A stretch of DNA of 64,000 nt from Acidiluteibacter ferrifornacis. Its GTDB lineage: Bacteria; Bacteroidota; Bacteroidia; Flavobacteriales_E; Vicingaceae. Shown here piece after piece: positions 1 through 8,746 of the stretch; position 1 is the stretch's first letter, and the number at the start of each line of letters is the position of its first letter. The stretch spans positions 62,334 through 126,333 of the forward strand of contig NZ_WWNE01000005.1 in the NCBI RefSeq assembly GCF_009909615.1. Reading direction: 5' to 3'. The notes beneath the pieces are model-generated. The model searched no databases, was not told the origin of the DNA, and saw nothing but the letters and a program-made list of their open reading frames with translations. Position numbers and translations under genes: made by a program.

Positions 1-49
1 AAAAATCCTCTATTCTTTCCTTTGCCTTTTTAGAAGGCTTCTGTGTCAT
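1..49 (-). CDS. Possible 5' end of a gene running off the left edge
   Basis: A minus-strand ATG at 49 opens a frame that stays open to the window edge and would encode MTQKPSKKAKERIEDF. The Lys-rich start is plausible for a cytoplasmic protein transcribed divergently from dnaE, but 16 codons are too few to identify it and chance is a real alternative. The 257 bp between this ATG and dnaE would be a shared promoter region. Confidence 0.25.
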   Translation of the reverse strand, partial: MTQKPSKKAKERIEDF

Positions 50-264
50 TCTAATTGAATTGGCGAGTGGCCGAATTGTAGGTACTTTAGGTATTAAAAT
101 TTTAAAAGCTACTAGAGATAAATTTTCTAAGGACATATATAACTACAGTTTCATTAAAAATAGGATACAGTAGACCATCTATTCGCGAAAACATTTGATT
201 CAATAATAGGGCATTTAGTTTTCCATAATTATTAACATCACTACCTTTTCTGGATAAGGAGGTG

Positions 265-272
265 TAATTTTG
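265..272 (+). promoter_or_regulatory. Candidate -7 box upstream of dnaE
   Basis: TAATTTTG matches the Bacteroidota -7 consensus TAnnTTTG, 35 bp before the dnaE ATG. No clear TTG is seen at the expected -33 spacing, so this is a half-supported promoter. Confidence 0.35.
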
Positions 273-306
273 AGATAATAGTAATACCTCAAAATCCAAC
301 TCAATT

Positions 307-3300
307 ATGTGTCAATTCTCTCACCTTCATTGCCATTCTCAATTTTCATTGCTTGATGGAGCTGCCTCCATTCCCGGAATGATGGCAAAAGCGAAGGCGG
401 ATGGAATGCCAGGAATTGCGCTAACTGATCATGGAAATATGTTTGGCGCCTTTCAGTTTGTAGCAGAAGCAGCTAAAGTTGGTATTAAACCAATAGTTGG
501 GTGCGAATTTTATTTAGTAGATGATCGATTTAAACGAGAGTTTACCAAAGGAGATAAGGATAAGCGTTATCACCAATTACTATTAGCTAAAGATCAGGCA
601 GGATATCAAAACTTATCAAAACTCTGTTCTTTGGGTTTTCTTGAAGGTCTATATGGTAAATACCCACGTATCGATAAAAAACTTTTGAGCCAATATAAAG
701 AAGGGTTAATCGCAACTACTTGTTGTATTGCATCTGAAGTTCAGCAAACTATTTTAAATGAAGGAGAAGAGAGAGGAGAGGAAGTTTTTAAAGAATGGTT
801 TGAGATTTTTGGAGAGGATTATTACATAGAAATTCAGCGGCATGACTTAGGTGAAATTGACAACACAGGAATGACGCAGGAAGATGTCAATCAAATATTA
901 ATCAAATGGTCTAAAAAGTATGGAGTTCCGTTAATTGCAACCAACGACTCTCACTACATAGAAGAAGAAGATTGGTTAGCGCACGATATTTTATTGTGTG
1001 TGAATACTGGTGATAAGATTAGTACTCCTAGAGGTTATGGAAAAGGGTTTCGTTTCGGTTTCCCCAATCACGAATTCTATTTCAAGACAACTGCCGAAAT
1101 GAAGGAATTGTTTAAAGACATTCCCGAGGCCATTGATAACACTAACCGAATTGTAGACTCCATCACTCCTCCTGAGTTAAAAAGGGATATTTTATTACCT
1201 AACTATACCCTTCCTGAAGGTTTCTTAACTCAAGACGATTATTTAAAACACCTGACCTATATCGGAGCTAAGAAACGATATGGGACGATTTCTGCAGAAG
1301 TTCAAGAACGATTAGACTTTGAGTTGAAGATTATTAAGGAAATGGGCTTCCCAGGTTATTTCCTAATTGTTCAAGATTTTACCACTATTGCTCGAGACCT
1401 TGGAGTTTCAGTTGGCCCTGGTCGAGGCTCTGCGGCAGGTTCTGCAGTTGCATATTGTGTGGGTATTACAAACATTGACCCGATTAAGTACAAATTACTT
1501 TTTGAGCGATTCTTGAATCCTGAAAGGGTGTCGATGCCCGATATCGATATTGACTTTGATGATGATGGTCGATCAAAGATTATCGACTATGTTGTGAAAA
1601 AGTATGGGCGAAACCAAGTCGCTCAGATTATTACTTATGGTTCAATGGCAGCCAAATCTTCCATAAAGGATGTGGGTAGAGTGCTTGATATTCCGCTGCC
1701 AGATGTGGAGAAACTGACTAAAATGGTTCCCGATATTTCTTTGGCAAAAGTGTTTAATTCAGATGAAGCGATGCTAAAAAAGATGCTCAATGCCGAACAG
1801 CAAGAGCAAGCGAATCAAATGCGGACTATCATCGCTGGAAATGACATTTTTGCAGAAACCCTTCAGCATGCAAAAAAACTAGAGGGTTCAGTTCGAAATA
1901 CTGGTATTCATGCTTGTGGGGTTATTATTTCTCCTGATGATATCACCAACTACATTCCTGTATGTACTTCTAAAGATGCGGAATTGCTGGTGACACAGTT
2001 CGATAACAAAGTAGTGGAAGATGCTGGCTTGTTAAAGATGGACTTCTTAGGATTGAAAACATTGACCATTATTCGTGATGCTATTGCGTTAATTAAAGAG
2101 AATTATGGGATAGAAATCGATCCTGATGAAATTCCTTTGGATGATGAGAAAACTTATGAATTGTATCAAAGGGGAGAAACGAATGGTACTTTTCAGTTTG
2201 AGTCAGGAGGAATGCAGAAGCACCTAAAAGACTTGAAGCCTACTAATATAGAGGATTTAATTGCTATGAACGCATTGTATCGTCCTGGTCCAATGCAGTT
2301 TATTGAATTGTTTATTCAGCGAAAGCGTGGCGATGTAGAGGTAGAATATCCGCATGAGTTATTGACAGACATTTTGAAGGACACCAATGGAATCATGGTG
2401 TACCAAGAACAAATTATGCAAGCTGCACAGATTATGGCAGGCTATTCACTTGGAGAAGCAGATTTGCTACGTAGAGCAATGGGTAAGAAGAAGATGGATG
2501 TCATGCAGCAACAAAAAGAGAAATTTGTTGAAGGAGCATATAGAATCCATCAAGTAGATAAGAAAAAATCATCGGATGTTTTTGACATCATGATGAAGTT
2601 TGCCGAATATGGTTTTAATCGATCACACTCTGCAGCATATTCCGTTGTAGCTTTTCAAACCGGTTACCTTAAGGCCAATTATCCTGCTGAATATATGGCA
2701 GCGGTGATGACCAACAATATGAATGATATAAAGAAGATTACCTTCTTTATGGAAGAATGCAGACGCATGGGCACTCCTGTTTTAGGTCCCGATGTGAATG
2801 AAAGTACTTTTAAATTCACTGTTAATAAGAACCATGAAATCCGCTTTGGATTAGGTGCAGTAAAGGGAGTAGGAGAGGGAGCTGTTGAAGCGATTGTAAA
2901 TGAAAGAAAGGAAAATGGCCCATTTACATCCATTTTTGATGTGACGAAACGTGTGGACTTAAGAGCGGCAAATAAACGAACATTTGAAAATATGGCTCTT
3001 GCGGGTGCCTTCGATTCATTTGAAGGAATACATCGTGCCGTTTATTTTTCCGATACTGGTGATGGTATGACGTTTTTGGAAAAGGCATTGAAATTTGGAG
3101 CAAGTCATCAGGAGGGTATGAATTCCTCTCAGGTTTCTTTATTTGGTGAGGCTTCTGAAGTTGACATGCCGGAACCCGAGATTCCGAAAGCAACCGAATG
3201 GGGAACGATGGAAAAGCTTTCAAAAGAAAAGGATGTTGTCGGGATATATTTGTCTGGACACCCATTGGACGATTTTAAATTTGAGATTTCTCAATTTTGT

Positions 3301-3852
3301 AATGCTACCGTTAAAGAGTTGCACAACTTTGAAGCATTAAAAGGGCGCAAAGAAATAAAGATAGCGGGAATCGTTACAGAAGTTGCACATCGGATGACAA
3401 AAACAGGAAAACCCTTTGGTATACTTACAATAGAAGACTACCAGGATGCTTTTAAATTTTTTATGTTTGGTGATGAGTATGTTAAGTTTAAAGGTTATTT
3501 AAATATGGGCTGGTTCTTATATCTAGTCGGAAGTATTGAACCGGGGAAATGGGATAAAACTAAATTAGAATTTAAGTTTACACGAGTGGAATTATTGGCA
3601 GAGATCAAAGATAAAATGACCAAATCGATTACTTTGGATGTCAATATTGATGAGGTCAGCGATGATTTCATTAATCAAATAGAGTCAATTGTCAATTCGA
3701 GTAATGGGAACTGTAAATTTTCTCTTAATTTAATCGACCGAAAAGAGAAGAATGCAGTAGTTTTGACTTCAAGAAGTAAAAAAATAGCATTGACAGATGA
3801 AGTATTGAATACTTTTGACAAAATGCAAGGAGTGGAGTATTCGGTTGGCTAA
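307..3852 (+). CDS. dnaE: DNA polymerase III subunit alpha
   Basis: Catalytic subunit of the replicative DNA polymerase. The 1181 residues start with a PHP domain (HLHCHSQFSLLDG at about 6-18; TDHGNMFG). The polymerase core carries GPGRGSAAGSAVAYC near 370 and the acidic metal-binding motif PDIDIDFDD near 411-419. A helix-hairpin-helix region and an OB-fold (IKIAGIVTEVAHRMTKTGKP, near 1020) follow. The length is close to E. coli DnaE (1160). The start is the first ATG, and the conserved PHP motif begins only a few residues later. It is not obviously in an operon; thioredoxin follows after 94 bp with its own promoter. Identification is secure. Confidence 0.98.
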   Translation: MCQFSHLHCHSQFSLLDGAASIPGMMAKAKADGMPGIALTDHGNMFGAFQFVAEAAKVGIKPIVGCEFYLVDDRFKREFTKGDKDKRYHQLLLAKDQAGYQNLSKLCSLGFLEGLYGKYPRIDKKLLSQYKEGLIATTCCIASEVQQTILNEGEERGEEVFKEWFEIFGEDYYIEIQRHDLGEIDNTGMTQEDVNQILIKWSKKYGVPLIATNDSHYIEEEDWLAHDILLCVNTGDKISTPRGYGKGFRFGFPNHEFYFKTTAEMKELFKDIPEAIDNTNRIVDSITPPELKRDILLPNYTLPEGFLTQDDYLKHLTYIGAKKRYGTISAEVQERLDFELKIIKEMGFPGYFLIVQDFTTIARDLGVSVGPGRGSAAGSAVAYCVGITNIDPIKYKLLFERFLNPERVSMPDIDIDFDDDGRSKIIDYVVKKYGRNQVAQIITYGSMAAKSSIKDVGRVLDIPLPDVEKLTKMVPDISLAKVFNSDEAMLKKMLNAEQQEQANQMRTIIAGNDIFAETLQHAKKLEGSVRNTGIHACGVIISPDDITNYIPVCTSKDAELLVTQFDNKVVEDAGLLKMDFLGLKTLTIIRDAIALIKENYGIEIDPDEIPLDDEKTYELYQRGETNGTFQFESGGMQKHLKDLKPTNIEDLIAMNALYRPGPMQFIELFIQRKRGDVEVEYPHELLTDILKDTNGIMVYQEQIMQAAQIMAGYSLGEADLLRRAMGKKKMDVMQQQKEKFVEGAYRIHQVDKKKSSDVFDIMMKFAEYGFNRSHSAAYSVVAFQTGYLKANYPAEYMAAVMTNNMNDIKKITFFMEECRRMGTPVLGPDVNESTFKFTVNKNHEIRFGLGAVKGVGEGAVEAIVNERKENGPFTSIFDVTKRVDLRAANKRTFENMALAGAFDSFEGIHRAVYFSDTGDGMTFLEKALKFGASHQEGMNSSQVSLFGEASEVDMPEPEIPKATEWGTMEKLSKEKDVVGIYLSGHPLDDFKFEISQFCNATVKELHNFEALKGRKEIKIAGIVTEVAHRMTKTGKPFGILTIEDYQDAFKFFMFGDEYVKFKGYLNMGWFLYLVGSIEPGKWDKTKLEFKFTRVELLAEIKDKMTKSITLDVNIDEVSDDFINQIESIVNSSNGNCKFSLNLIDRKEKNAVVLTSRSKKIALTDEVLNTFDKMQGVEYSVG

Positions 3853-3879
3853 ATATGCCAATTTGTCGGGAATATGATT

Positions 3880-3908
3880 TTGGTTAGGACTTTGTAAACT
3901 TACATTTG
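3880..3908 (+). promoter_or_regulatory. Promoter of the thioredoxin gene
   Basis: TTG at 3880-3882, an 18-bp spacer and TACATTTG at 3901-3908 fit the Bacteroidota TTG-N17-23-TAnnTTTG promoter. It lies in the dnaE-trxA gap, 38 bp before the ATG, so trxA can be transcribed separately from dnaE. Confidence 0.6.
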
Positions 3909-3946
3909 AAAGAAAATAAATTATACATTAAAATAAACAAAAAGAG

Positions 3947-4264
3947 ATGGCAGTAGAATTAACAGACGCAAATTTCGAAGAATTAGTAGAGAAATCAGAT
4001 AAGCCAGTATTGGTAGACTTTTGGGCTGAATGGTGTGGACCATGTAGAATGGTTGGACCTGTAGTTGATGAATTACATACTGAATACGATGGCAAAGCAA
4101 TTGTGGGTAAAGTAAACGTAGACGATAACCCTGCAATTTCAGCGAAGTTTGGAATTAGAAATATTCCAACCGTATTGTTTTTTAAGAACGGTGAAGTAGT
4201 TGATAAGCAGGTGGGAGCAGCCGCAAAATCTGCTTATGCTGATAAATTAAATGCATTGGTTTAA
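3947..4264 (+). CDS. trxA: Thioredoxin
   Basis: Small cytoplasmic dithiol-disulfide oxidoreductase of 105 residues, the usual size for single-domain thioredoxin. The redox centre WCGPC is at 29-33, and the cis-proline loop appears as RNIPTVLFF. There is no signal peptide, which argues against a periplasmic or TlpA-like protein. It has its own promoter and a strong intrinsic terminator 20 bp downstream, so it is probably monocistronic. Several trxA copies are common in this phylum, so this need not be the only one. Confidence 0.96.
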   Translation: MAVELTDANFEELVEKSDKPVLVDFWAEWCGPCRMVGPVVDELHTEYDGKAIVGKVNVDDNPAISAKFGIRNIPTVLFFKNGEVVDKQVGAAAKSAYADKLNALV

Positions 4265-4284
4265 TACCAGTAAAGAAAATAGTG

Positions 4285-4319
4285 AAGCCTTATTCTTGAA
4301 AGAGAATAAGGCTTTTTTT
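4285..4319 (+). terminator. Intrinsic terminator after trxA
   Basis: A 12-bp perfect stem (AAGCCTTATTCT / AGAATAAGGCTT, 6-nt loop) is followed by a run of T. Confidence 0.9.
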
Positions 4320-4412
4320 GTTTAAGCAATCTTATTAAAAGGAAATAATATGGGTAGTATAATAAAAGAATACCCCTAAAAAATTACTTACTTTTAATTT
4401 CAAAATATCAAG

Positions 4413-5339
4413 ATGGCCTTAGAAACAATAAATCGAGCACTCCTTCAGCAATATACTCACTTAGAACTTTTAGCAAAGCAAGTAGTAGAAGGCTTTATAA
4501 CTGGTTTGCATAAGAGTCCATTTCATGGTTTTTCAGTAGAATTTGCCGAACATCGGCTCTATAATAGTGGAGAATCTACCAAGCATATAGATTGGAAACT
4601 TTTTGGAAAAACAGATAAATTGTTTGTGAAGCGATATGAGGAGGAGACTAATCTACGCTGTCAAATGGTGATTGATACGAGTTCATCTATGTACTTCCCA
4701 GAAAAAGTTGACGAGAATTCATTTAATAAAATCAAGTTTTCAATCTATGCAGCGGCAGCGCTCATGGAGTTGTTAAAAAAACAACGAGATGCATTTGGTC
4801 TTAGTACATTCAACGAAGAATTAGATTTTCACACAGCAAATAGATCCAATATTCGACACCAGCGATTGATTATTTCAGAATTGCAAAGACTATTAAATGA
4901 GCCTACTAAAAATGTAAAAACAGCTACTGTAAATGCTTTACACCAAATTGCTGAGATGGTTCATAAACGTTCACTAATCATTATTTTTAGTGACATGATA
5001 GATGATACAGATCAAGAGGAGCAATTGTTTAACTCTTTACAGCATTTAAAACACAATAAACATGAAGTCATATTATTTCATGTAGTGGATCGCAATAAAG
5101 AACTTGAATTCGATTTTGATAACCGTCCTTATCGTTTTGTTGATTTAGAAAGTGGGGAAGAAGTAAAGCTTAATTCCACGGAAGTGAAAGAAAAGTATAT
5201 TTTGGAAGTTCAAAAACGAGAAAAGGCACTTAAACTAAAATGTGCGCAATATGGGATTTCTTATGTTGATGCGGATATTAATCAGGGCTTCAATCAGATA
5301 CTATTTCCTTATCTGGTAAAAAGAAGTAAAATGAAATAA
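4413..5339 (+). CDS. DUF58 domain protein (VWA-like)
   Basis: A 308-residue protein with the DUF58 signature HIDWKLFGKTDKLFVKRYEE and a VWA-type metal-site motif DTSSSM near 88-93. DUF58 proteins usually sit beside a MoxR AAA+ ATPase and VWA membrane proteins and are thought to act in chaperone or envelope-maturation complexes. None of those partners is adjacent here, which is unusual. It lacks the N-terminal membrane segments of the longer DUF58 proteins, so it is probably the short soluble form. Family assignment is secure; molecular function is unknown. Confidence 0.9.
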   Translation: MALETINRALLQQYTHLELLAKQVVEGFITGLHKSPFHGFSVEFAEHRLYNSGESTKHIDWKLFGKTDKLFVKRYEEETNLRCQMVIDTSSSMYFPEKVDENSFNKIKFSIYAAAALMELLKKQRDAFGLSTFNEELDFHTANRSNIRHQRLIISELQRLLNEPTKNVKTATVNALHQIAEMVHKRSLIIIFSDMIDDTDQEEQLFNSLQHLKHNKHEVILFHVVDRNKELEFDFDNRPYRFVDLESGEEVKLNSTEVKEKYILEVQKREKALKLKCAQYGISYVDADINQGFNQILFPYLVKRSKMK

Positions 5340-5386
5340 ATTTTATTTTTTTTTCAAAAAAGTGTTTTCAAAATGAAAAGTATTAC

Positions 5387-5394
5387 TACTTTTG
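5387..5394 (+). promoter_or_regulatory. Candidate -7 box for tRNA-Asp
   Basis: TACTTTTG matches TAnnTTTG and lies 36 bp before the tRNA 5' end. The -33 side shows only T-rich sequence and no clear TTG. Confidence 0.45.
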
Positions 5395-5430
5395 TCGTCC
5401 CAACGCAAAAGAAATATACCAAAGATAAAC

Positions 5431-5504
5431 GGTCTGGTAGTTCAGTTGGTTAGAATACCTGCCTGTCACGCAGGGGGTCGCGAGTTCGAGTCTCGTCCAG
5501 ACCG
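5431..5504 (+). tRNA. tRNA-Asp (GTC)
   Basis: A 74-nt cloverleaf. The acceptor arms GGTCTGG / CCAGACC pair perfectly and the discriminator base is G. The anticodon stem is CCTGC/GCAGG, the loop CTGTCAC holds anticodon GTC (5465-5467), and the T-arm contains GTTCGAGTC. CCA is not encoded. A terminator follows directly, so it is a single-tRNA unit. Confidence 0.97.
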
Positions 5505-5509
5505 CGAAA

Positions 5510-5536
5510 AGCTCTTCAGAAATGAAGGGCTTTTTT
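5510..5536 (+). terminator. Intrinsic terminator after tRNA-Asp
   Basis: A 9-bp stem AGCTCTTCA / TGAAGGGCT (one wobble pair, 4-nt loop) is followed by six T. Confidence 0.8.
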
Positions 5537-5859
5537 CGTTTGTAGAGTTATCTAAATAGAGAAGTAAAAGTTGCAATGATTTAAAATATTCTGGTATTTC
5601 ATTTTATAGAATATCTATTTGAGTTTTTTGTATGGTTATCTCGTTAAGAATATTTTAGTTTACCTTCTATGATACTAATCTCTTCAAATACTGTTACAAT
5701 TATTTACGCACTTTAGTCTAGATGTTTAAACCTATATGGTTAATTGTCAGAGTGAAATCGAAAGAATTAAATTGAAATTATTTCTAGTTTTCATTTTATA
5801 TATTCAATAATTCTACTATTTTTAGGTCACTAAAGTGTTCTAACTAAAATTAATTTAAT
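5537..5859. other. Non-coding AT-rich gap
   Basis: This 323-bp stretch lies between the tRNA terminator and the DUF3332 gene. I see no credible ORF, RNA or clear TAnnTTTG promoter in it. Confidence 0.5.
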
Positions 5860-6426
5860 ATGAAAAAGATTGTATTTTCTGCTATGGCAGCAATGATTAT
5901 GATTACTCAAACTGGATGTTTCGGTTCGTTTGAACTAGTTAAAAAAGTGTATGATTTTAATGACAACATTACGAGCAGTAAGTTTGTAAATACATTAGTT
6001 TTTTATGTCTTTACAATTCTTCCAGTTTATAGTATAGCCTCATTTATTGATGTAGTAATCTTGAATTTGGTAGAATTCTGGACAGGTTCCAACCCACTTG
6101 CTATGACAGAAGGTCAAATAGAAGAGCAATTGGTTACGTACAAAGGAGAAGTCTACAAGATGACTGCTACTAAAAACAAGTTTCATGTAGAAAAATTAAA
6201 TGGTACCGAATCCATTGAGGTGGGAAATCTTGTTTTTGCAGATGAAGCAAGAACTTGGAGTTTTGAAAAGAACGGAGAATCAACTCCAATAGCTACTTTA
6301 AATGCGGATAACAGTGTGACTTATCACGTTGAAAATGGTACAGCAACTGTTTACAATAACGACATGGAAACTTTAGTATTTGAGAGAAATACTGCAGATC
6401 ACTTAATTGAAATGGCAAGTAAATAA
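5860..6426 (+). CDS. DUF3332 family lipoprotein
   Basis: The 188-residue product has a lipoprotein signal peptide ending in a lipobox-like TGC (Cys about 20). The following segment (FGSFELVKKVYDFND, then LVFYVFTILPVYSIASFIDV, then LVEFWTGSNPL) matches the conserved N-terminal pattern of DUF3332. This includes a hydrophobic stretch at about 46-70 that may be a membrane segment. The C-terminal half is hydrophilic beta-type sequence. It is probably an envelope protein; the role of DUF3332 is unknown. It is closed by its own terminator and is therefore probably monocistronic. Confidence 0.85.
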   Translation: MKKIVFSAMAAMIMITQTGCFGSFELVKKVYDFNDNITSSKFVNTLVFYVFTILPVYSIASFIDVVILNLVEFWTGSNPLAMTEGQIEEQLVTYKGEVYKMTATKNKFHVEKLNGTESIEVGNLVFADEARTWSFEKNGESTPIATLNADNSVTYHVENGTATVYNNDMETLVFERNTADHLIEMASK

Positions 6427-6445
6427 GGTAAATCTATTTTAATCT

Positions 6446-6481
6446 AAAGCCTTCTTTTTATCAATAAAGAAGGCTTTTTTT
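6446..6481 (+). terminator. Intrinsic terminator after the DUF3332 gene
   Basis: A 12-bp perfect stem AAAGCCTTCTTT / AAAGAAGGCTTT is followed by a T run. Confidence 0.85.
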
Positions 6482-6572
6482 ATCATTGCGTTTTAGGAAT
6501 ATTACTCTATGTTTGTGTTCGTATAGATATAAGAATAAGATAGTTTTGGTTAAATTATCCTTATTTATTGTT

Positions 6573-6601
6573 TTGTATTTTCAAATTATCTTCTATTTTC
6601 G
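6573..6601 (+). promoter_or_regulatory. Candidate promoter for the 6698 lipoprotein
   Basis: TTG (6573-6575), an 18-bp spacer and TATTTTCG (6594-6601), a one-base variant of TAnnTTTG. The leader to the start codon would be about 90 nt. Confidence 0.4.
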
Positions 6602-6697
6602 CAGTCACAGTTCGGTTGAATTGATAAACACCTTTTATTATTCAATTGAATGTATGAAATGGACTCCATATGTATAACTAATTAAACTTAAATAAAA

Positions 6698-7150
6698 ATG
6701 AAAAGAATGAAACACACCGCATTAATTGCATTTGCTTTTGCAGCTGTATTTTCAAGTTGTACTTCAACCAATCACAGCATGAGAGAGCCGAACGCTAGAG
6801 TAGAGTTTGTAAAATCTGATTTCGAACTTTCTTCTCAAGTTTCAGCTGAAGCTACTTCAACCAAAATTATTGGTATCGATTGGGAACGTTTATTTAAAAG
6901 TGAAACCGGTACGGTAGAAGGAGGAACAATTGAATTAATTAGTGTTGCTAATATTCCAGTAATTGGAAATGTTTTAACTGATAAAACAGCAAACTATGCA
7001 CTATATAATTTGATGGAGAAAAATCCAAACTACGATGTGGTTTTCTATCCTCAATATGAAACAACTGTGAAAAAGCCTATTCTCGGTCTTGGATTTTTAA
7101 CGAAAGTAACAACTGTTAAAACTACAGCTAGACTTGGTAAATTAAAATAA
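6698..7150 (+). CDS. Small lipoprotein, possibly DUF6567-like
   Basis: The 150-residue product has an N-terminal signal and a lipobox-like FSSC (Cys about 23). The mature part has alternating beta-type sequence (ARVEFVKSDFELSSQVSAEA), an Ile-rich centre, and a C-terminal segment (YDVVFYPQYETTVKKPILG, then KTTARLGKLK). This recalls small Bacteroidota lipoproteins in which most of the chain forms one beta domain. I compare it to DUF6567 from memory only. It is likely outer-membrane or periplasmic. It is flanked by a candidate promoter and a terminator. Function unknown. Confidence 0.75.
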   Translation: MKRMKHTALIAFAFAAVFSSCTSTNHSMREPNARVEFVKSDFELSSQVSAEATSTKIIGIDWERLFKSETGTVEGGTIELISVANIPVIGNVLTDKTANYALYNLMEKNPNYDVVFYPQYETTVKKPILGLGFLTKVTTVKTTARLGKLK

Positions 7151-7178
7151 TTTAGAGATTCACTAATCTTTTAGTTAC

Positions 7179-7214
7179 AGCTCTCCTCATTAATTTGAAG
7201 AGGGCTTTTTTTTT
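7179..7214 (+). terminator. Intrinsic terminator
   Basis: A 10-bp stem AGCTCTCCTC / GAAGAGGGCT with two wobble pairs, followed by nine T. Confidence 0.75.
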
Positions 7215-7292
7215 ACAATTGATTTTAAATCTCAAAGCCAAAAGTGCTTCCCTTTTGTAGAATTCTTACCTTCGTAATTTCAAAATTAGGAC

Positions 7293-8093
7293 ATGACGGC
7301 AGAAGGAAATATCAGTAAAATGCAAGTTGAGATGGGAAATCCAGTTCACTATTCGTTAAAGTTTTCAGAAGAGGAGGTAGTGGATATGAACGCCCTTATT
7401 GGTAAACAAATAACGTTGACTTTTAATGGTGTAATTAACTGTGTTAACTGTGGCAAACTGACTAAAAAATCTTTTGGACAAGGGTTTTGCTATCCATGTT
7501 TTATTAATGCCCCTCAAAATGCAGAGTGTATAATTCGTCCAGAACTATGTCGAGCGCACCTTGGCGAAGGTAGAGACCCTGAATGGGAAGAAAGAAATCA
7601 CAACCAGCCCCACATTGTTTATATGGCAGTTGGTGCAGGTATAAAAGTTGGGGTTACTCGTGAAACACAAATTCCGACTCGATGGATTGATCAAGGTGCT
7701 TGGAAAGCAGTGCGATTAGCTAGAACCCCAAATAGATACCAAGCGGGTGTAATAGAAATGGACATGAAACAACATGTTTCTGATAAAACGCATTGGATGA
7801 AAATGCTCAAAAATGAGCTAGCAGAGGATTTGGATATTTTGAAAACCAAAGAAGAGCTCCTTAGAATAATGAATGACAAGTTCAATGAATTTCATTGTGA
7901 GGACAATCAAATTATAGAAATTAACTATCCAGTTCTTGAATTTCCCACAAAAGTGAAAAGCCACAATTTAGATAAGGAGCCAGTGCTTTCAGGTGAACTA
8001 ATGGGTATAAAGGGGCAATACCTCATTTTTAAAGGTGGTGTTGTCATCAATCTAAGAAAGTATTCGGGCTACCACATTGAAATATCGGCATGA
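7293..8093 (+). CDS. DUF2797 domain protein
   Basis: A 266-residue cytoplasmic protein. Near 48-68 it has a four-Cys pattern CVNCGKLT..GFCYPC, which looks like a zinc ribbon. It is followed by the family-typical CRAHLGEGRDPEWEERNHNQ and by a GIKVGVTRETQIPTRWIDQG segment that resembles part of a GIY-YIG-type fold. The function of DUF2797 is not established; nucleic-acid binding is a reasonable inference from the zinc ribbon. Its last codon overlaps the mqnB start (ATGA), so it is the first gene of the mqnBD operon. Confidence 0.88.
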   Translation: MTAEGNISKMQVEMGNPVHYSLKFSEEEVVDMNALIGKQITLTFNGVINCVNCGKLTKKSFGQGFCYPCFINAPQNAECIIRPELCRAHLGEGRDPEWEERNHNQPHIVYMAVGAGIKVGVTRETQIPTRWIDQGAWKAVRLARTPNRYQAGVIEMDMKQHVSDKTHWMKMLKNELAEDLDILKTKEELLRIMNDKFNEFHCEDNQIIEINYPVLEFPTKVKSHNLDKEPVLSGELMGIKGQYLIFKGGVVINLRKYSGYHIEISA

Positions 8094-8746
8094 GGATATT
8101 AATAGTAGCTGCCACTATTCAGGAAATACAACCTTTTCTAAATCATTTTGGACATAAAGATAGGGATGCACTTCTTATTTTCGAACTAAATACTGGAAAT
8201 GAAGTAGAAGTGCTTTTGACAGGAGTTGGAATGGTAGCAACTGCATATCAAATGGGTAAAAAGTTGTCAACTTATTCCTACGATTTGGTTATTAATGCGG
8301 GGATCGCCGGGTCCTTTAATACTTTGTATCCTATAGGTGCTACCGTTCAAGTAATTGAAGAATTTTTCGCTGAGCTAGGTGCTGAAAGTCCTTCAGGGTT
8401 TATAGCGATTGATGATCTTGGGTTAGGGGAAACTAACAAAGTAGCAGCAACTAACAATATACCAATTAATCATTTATACACATTACCTAAAGTGATAGGT
8501 GTAACCGTCAATAAAGTGCATGGGAATACTGACTCAATTGTAGAATTAGAAACGATGATAGATGCCGATGTGGAAAGTATGGAAGGAGGAGCGGCTATGT
8601 ATGTGTGTGTTAAAGAAAACATCAATTTTATTGAAATAAGAACTATATCTAATAAAGTAGAACCCCGGAACAAAGCGAATTGGAATATACCATTGGCTAT
8701 AAAAAACTTAAATCAAACATTGATTGCAATTGTAAACGAATTCTAA
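8090..8746 (+). CDS. mqnB: Futalosine hydrolase
   Basis: It cleaves futalosine to hypoxanthine and dehypoxanthine futalosine in the alternative menaquinone pathway. The 218 residues show the nucleoside phosphorylase/hydrolase fold: MRILIVAATIQEIQPF at the start, LLTGVGMVATAYQMGK, INAGIAGSF, and the ribose-binding ESMEGGAAMYVC near 163-175. The relative MTA/SAH nucleosidase shares the fold. The overlap with mqnD directly downstream (TAATG) decides for MqnB. It is translationally coupled on both sides. Confidence 0.93.
   Translation: MRILIVAATIQEIQPFLNHFGHKDRDALLIFELNTGNEVEVLLTGVGMVATAYQMGKKLSTYSYDLVINAGIAGSFNTLYPIGATVQVIEEFFAELGAESPSGFIAIDDLGLGETNKVAATNNIPINHLYTLPKVIGVTVNKVHGNTDSIVELETMIDADVESMEGGAAMYVCVKENINFIEIRTISNKVEPRNKANWNIPLAIKNLNQTLIAIVNEF

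Noticed and set aside
102-299. 65-codon minus-strand frame upstream of dnaE
   Set aside because: No recognisable domain, no start signal, and it would fill the only region available for the dnaE promoter.
4320-4412. sigma70-like TATAAT box upstream of the DUF58 gene
   Set aside because: Bacteroidota primary sigma uses TAnnTTTG. A TATAAT in AT-rich DNA without a -35 is expected by chance.
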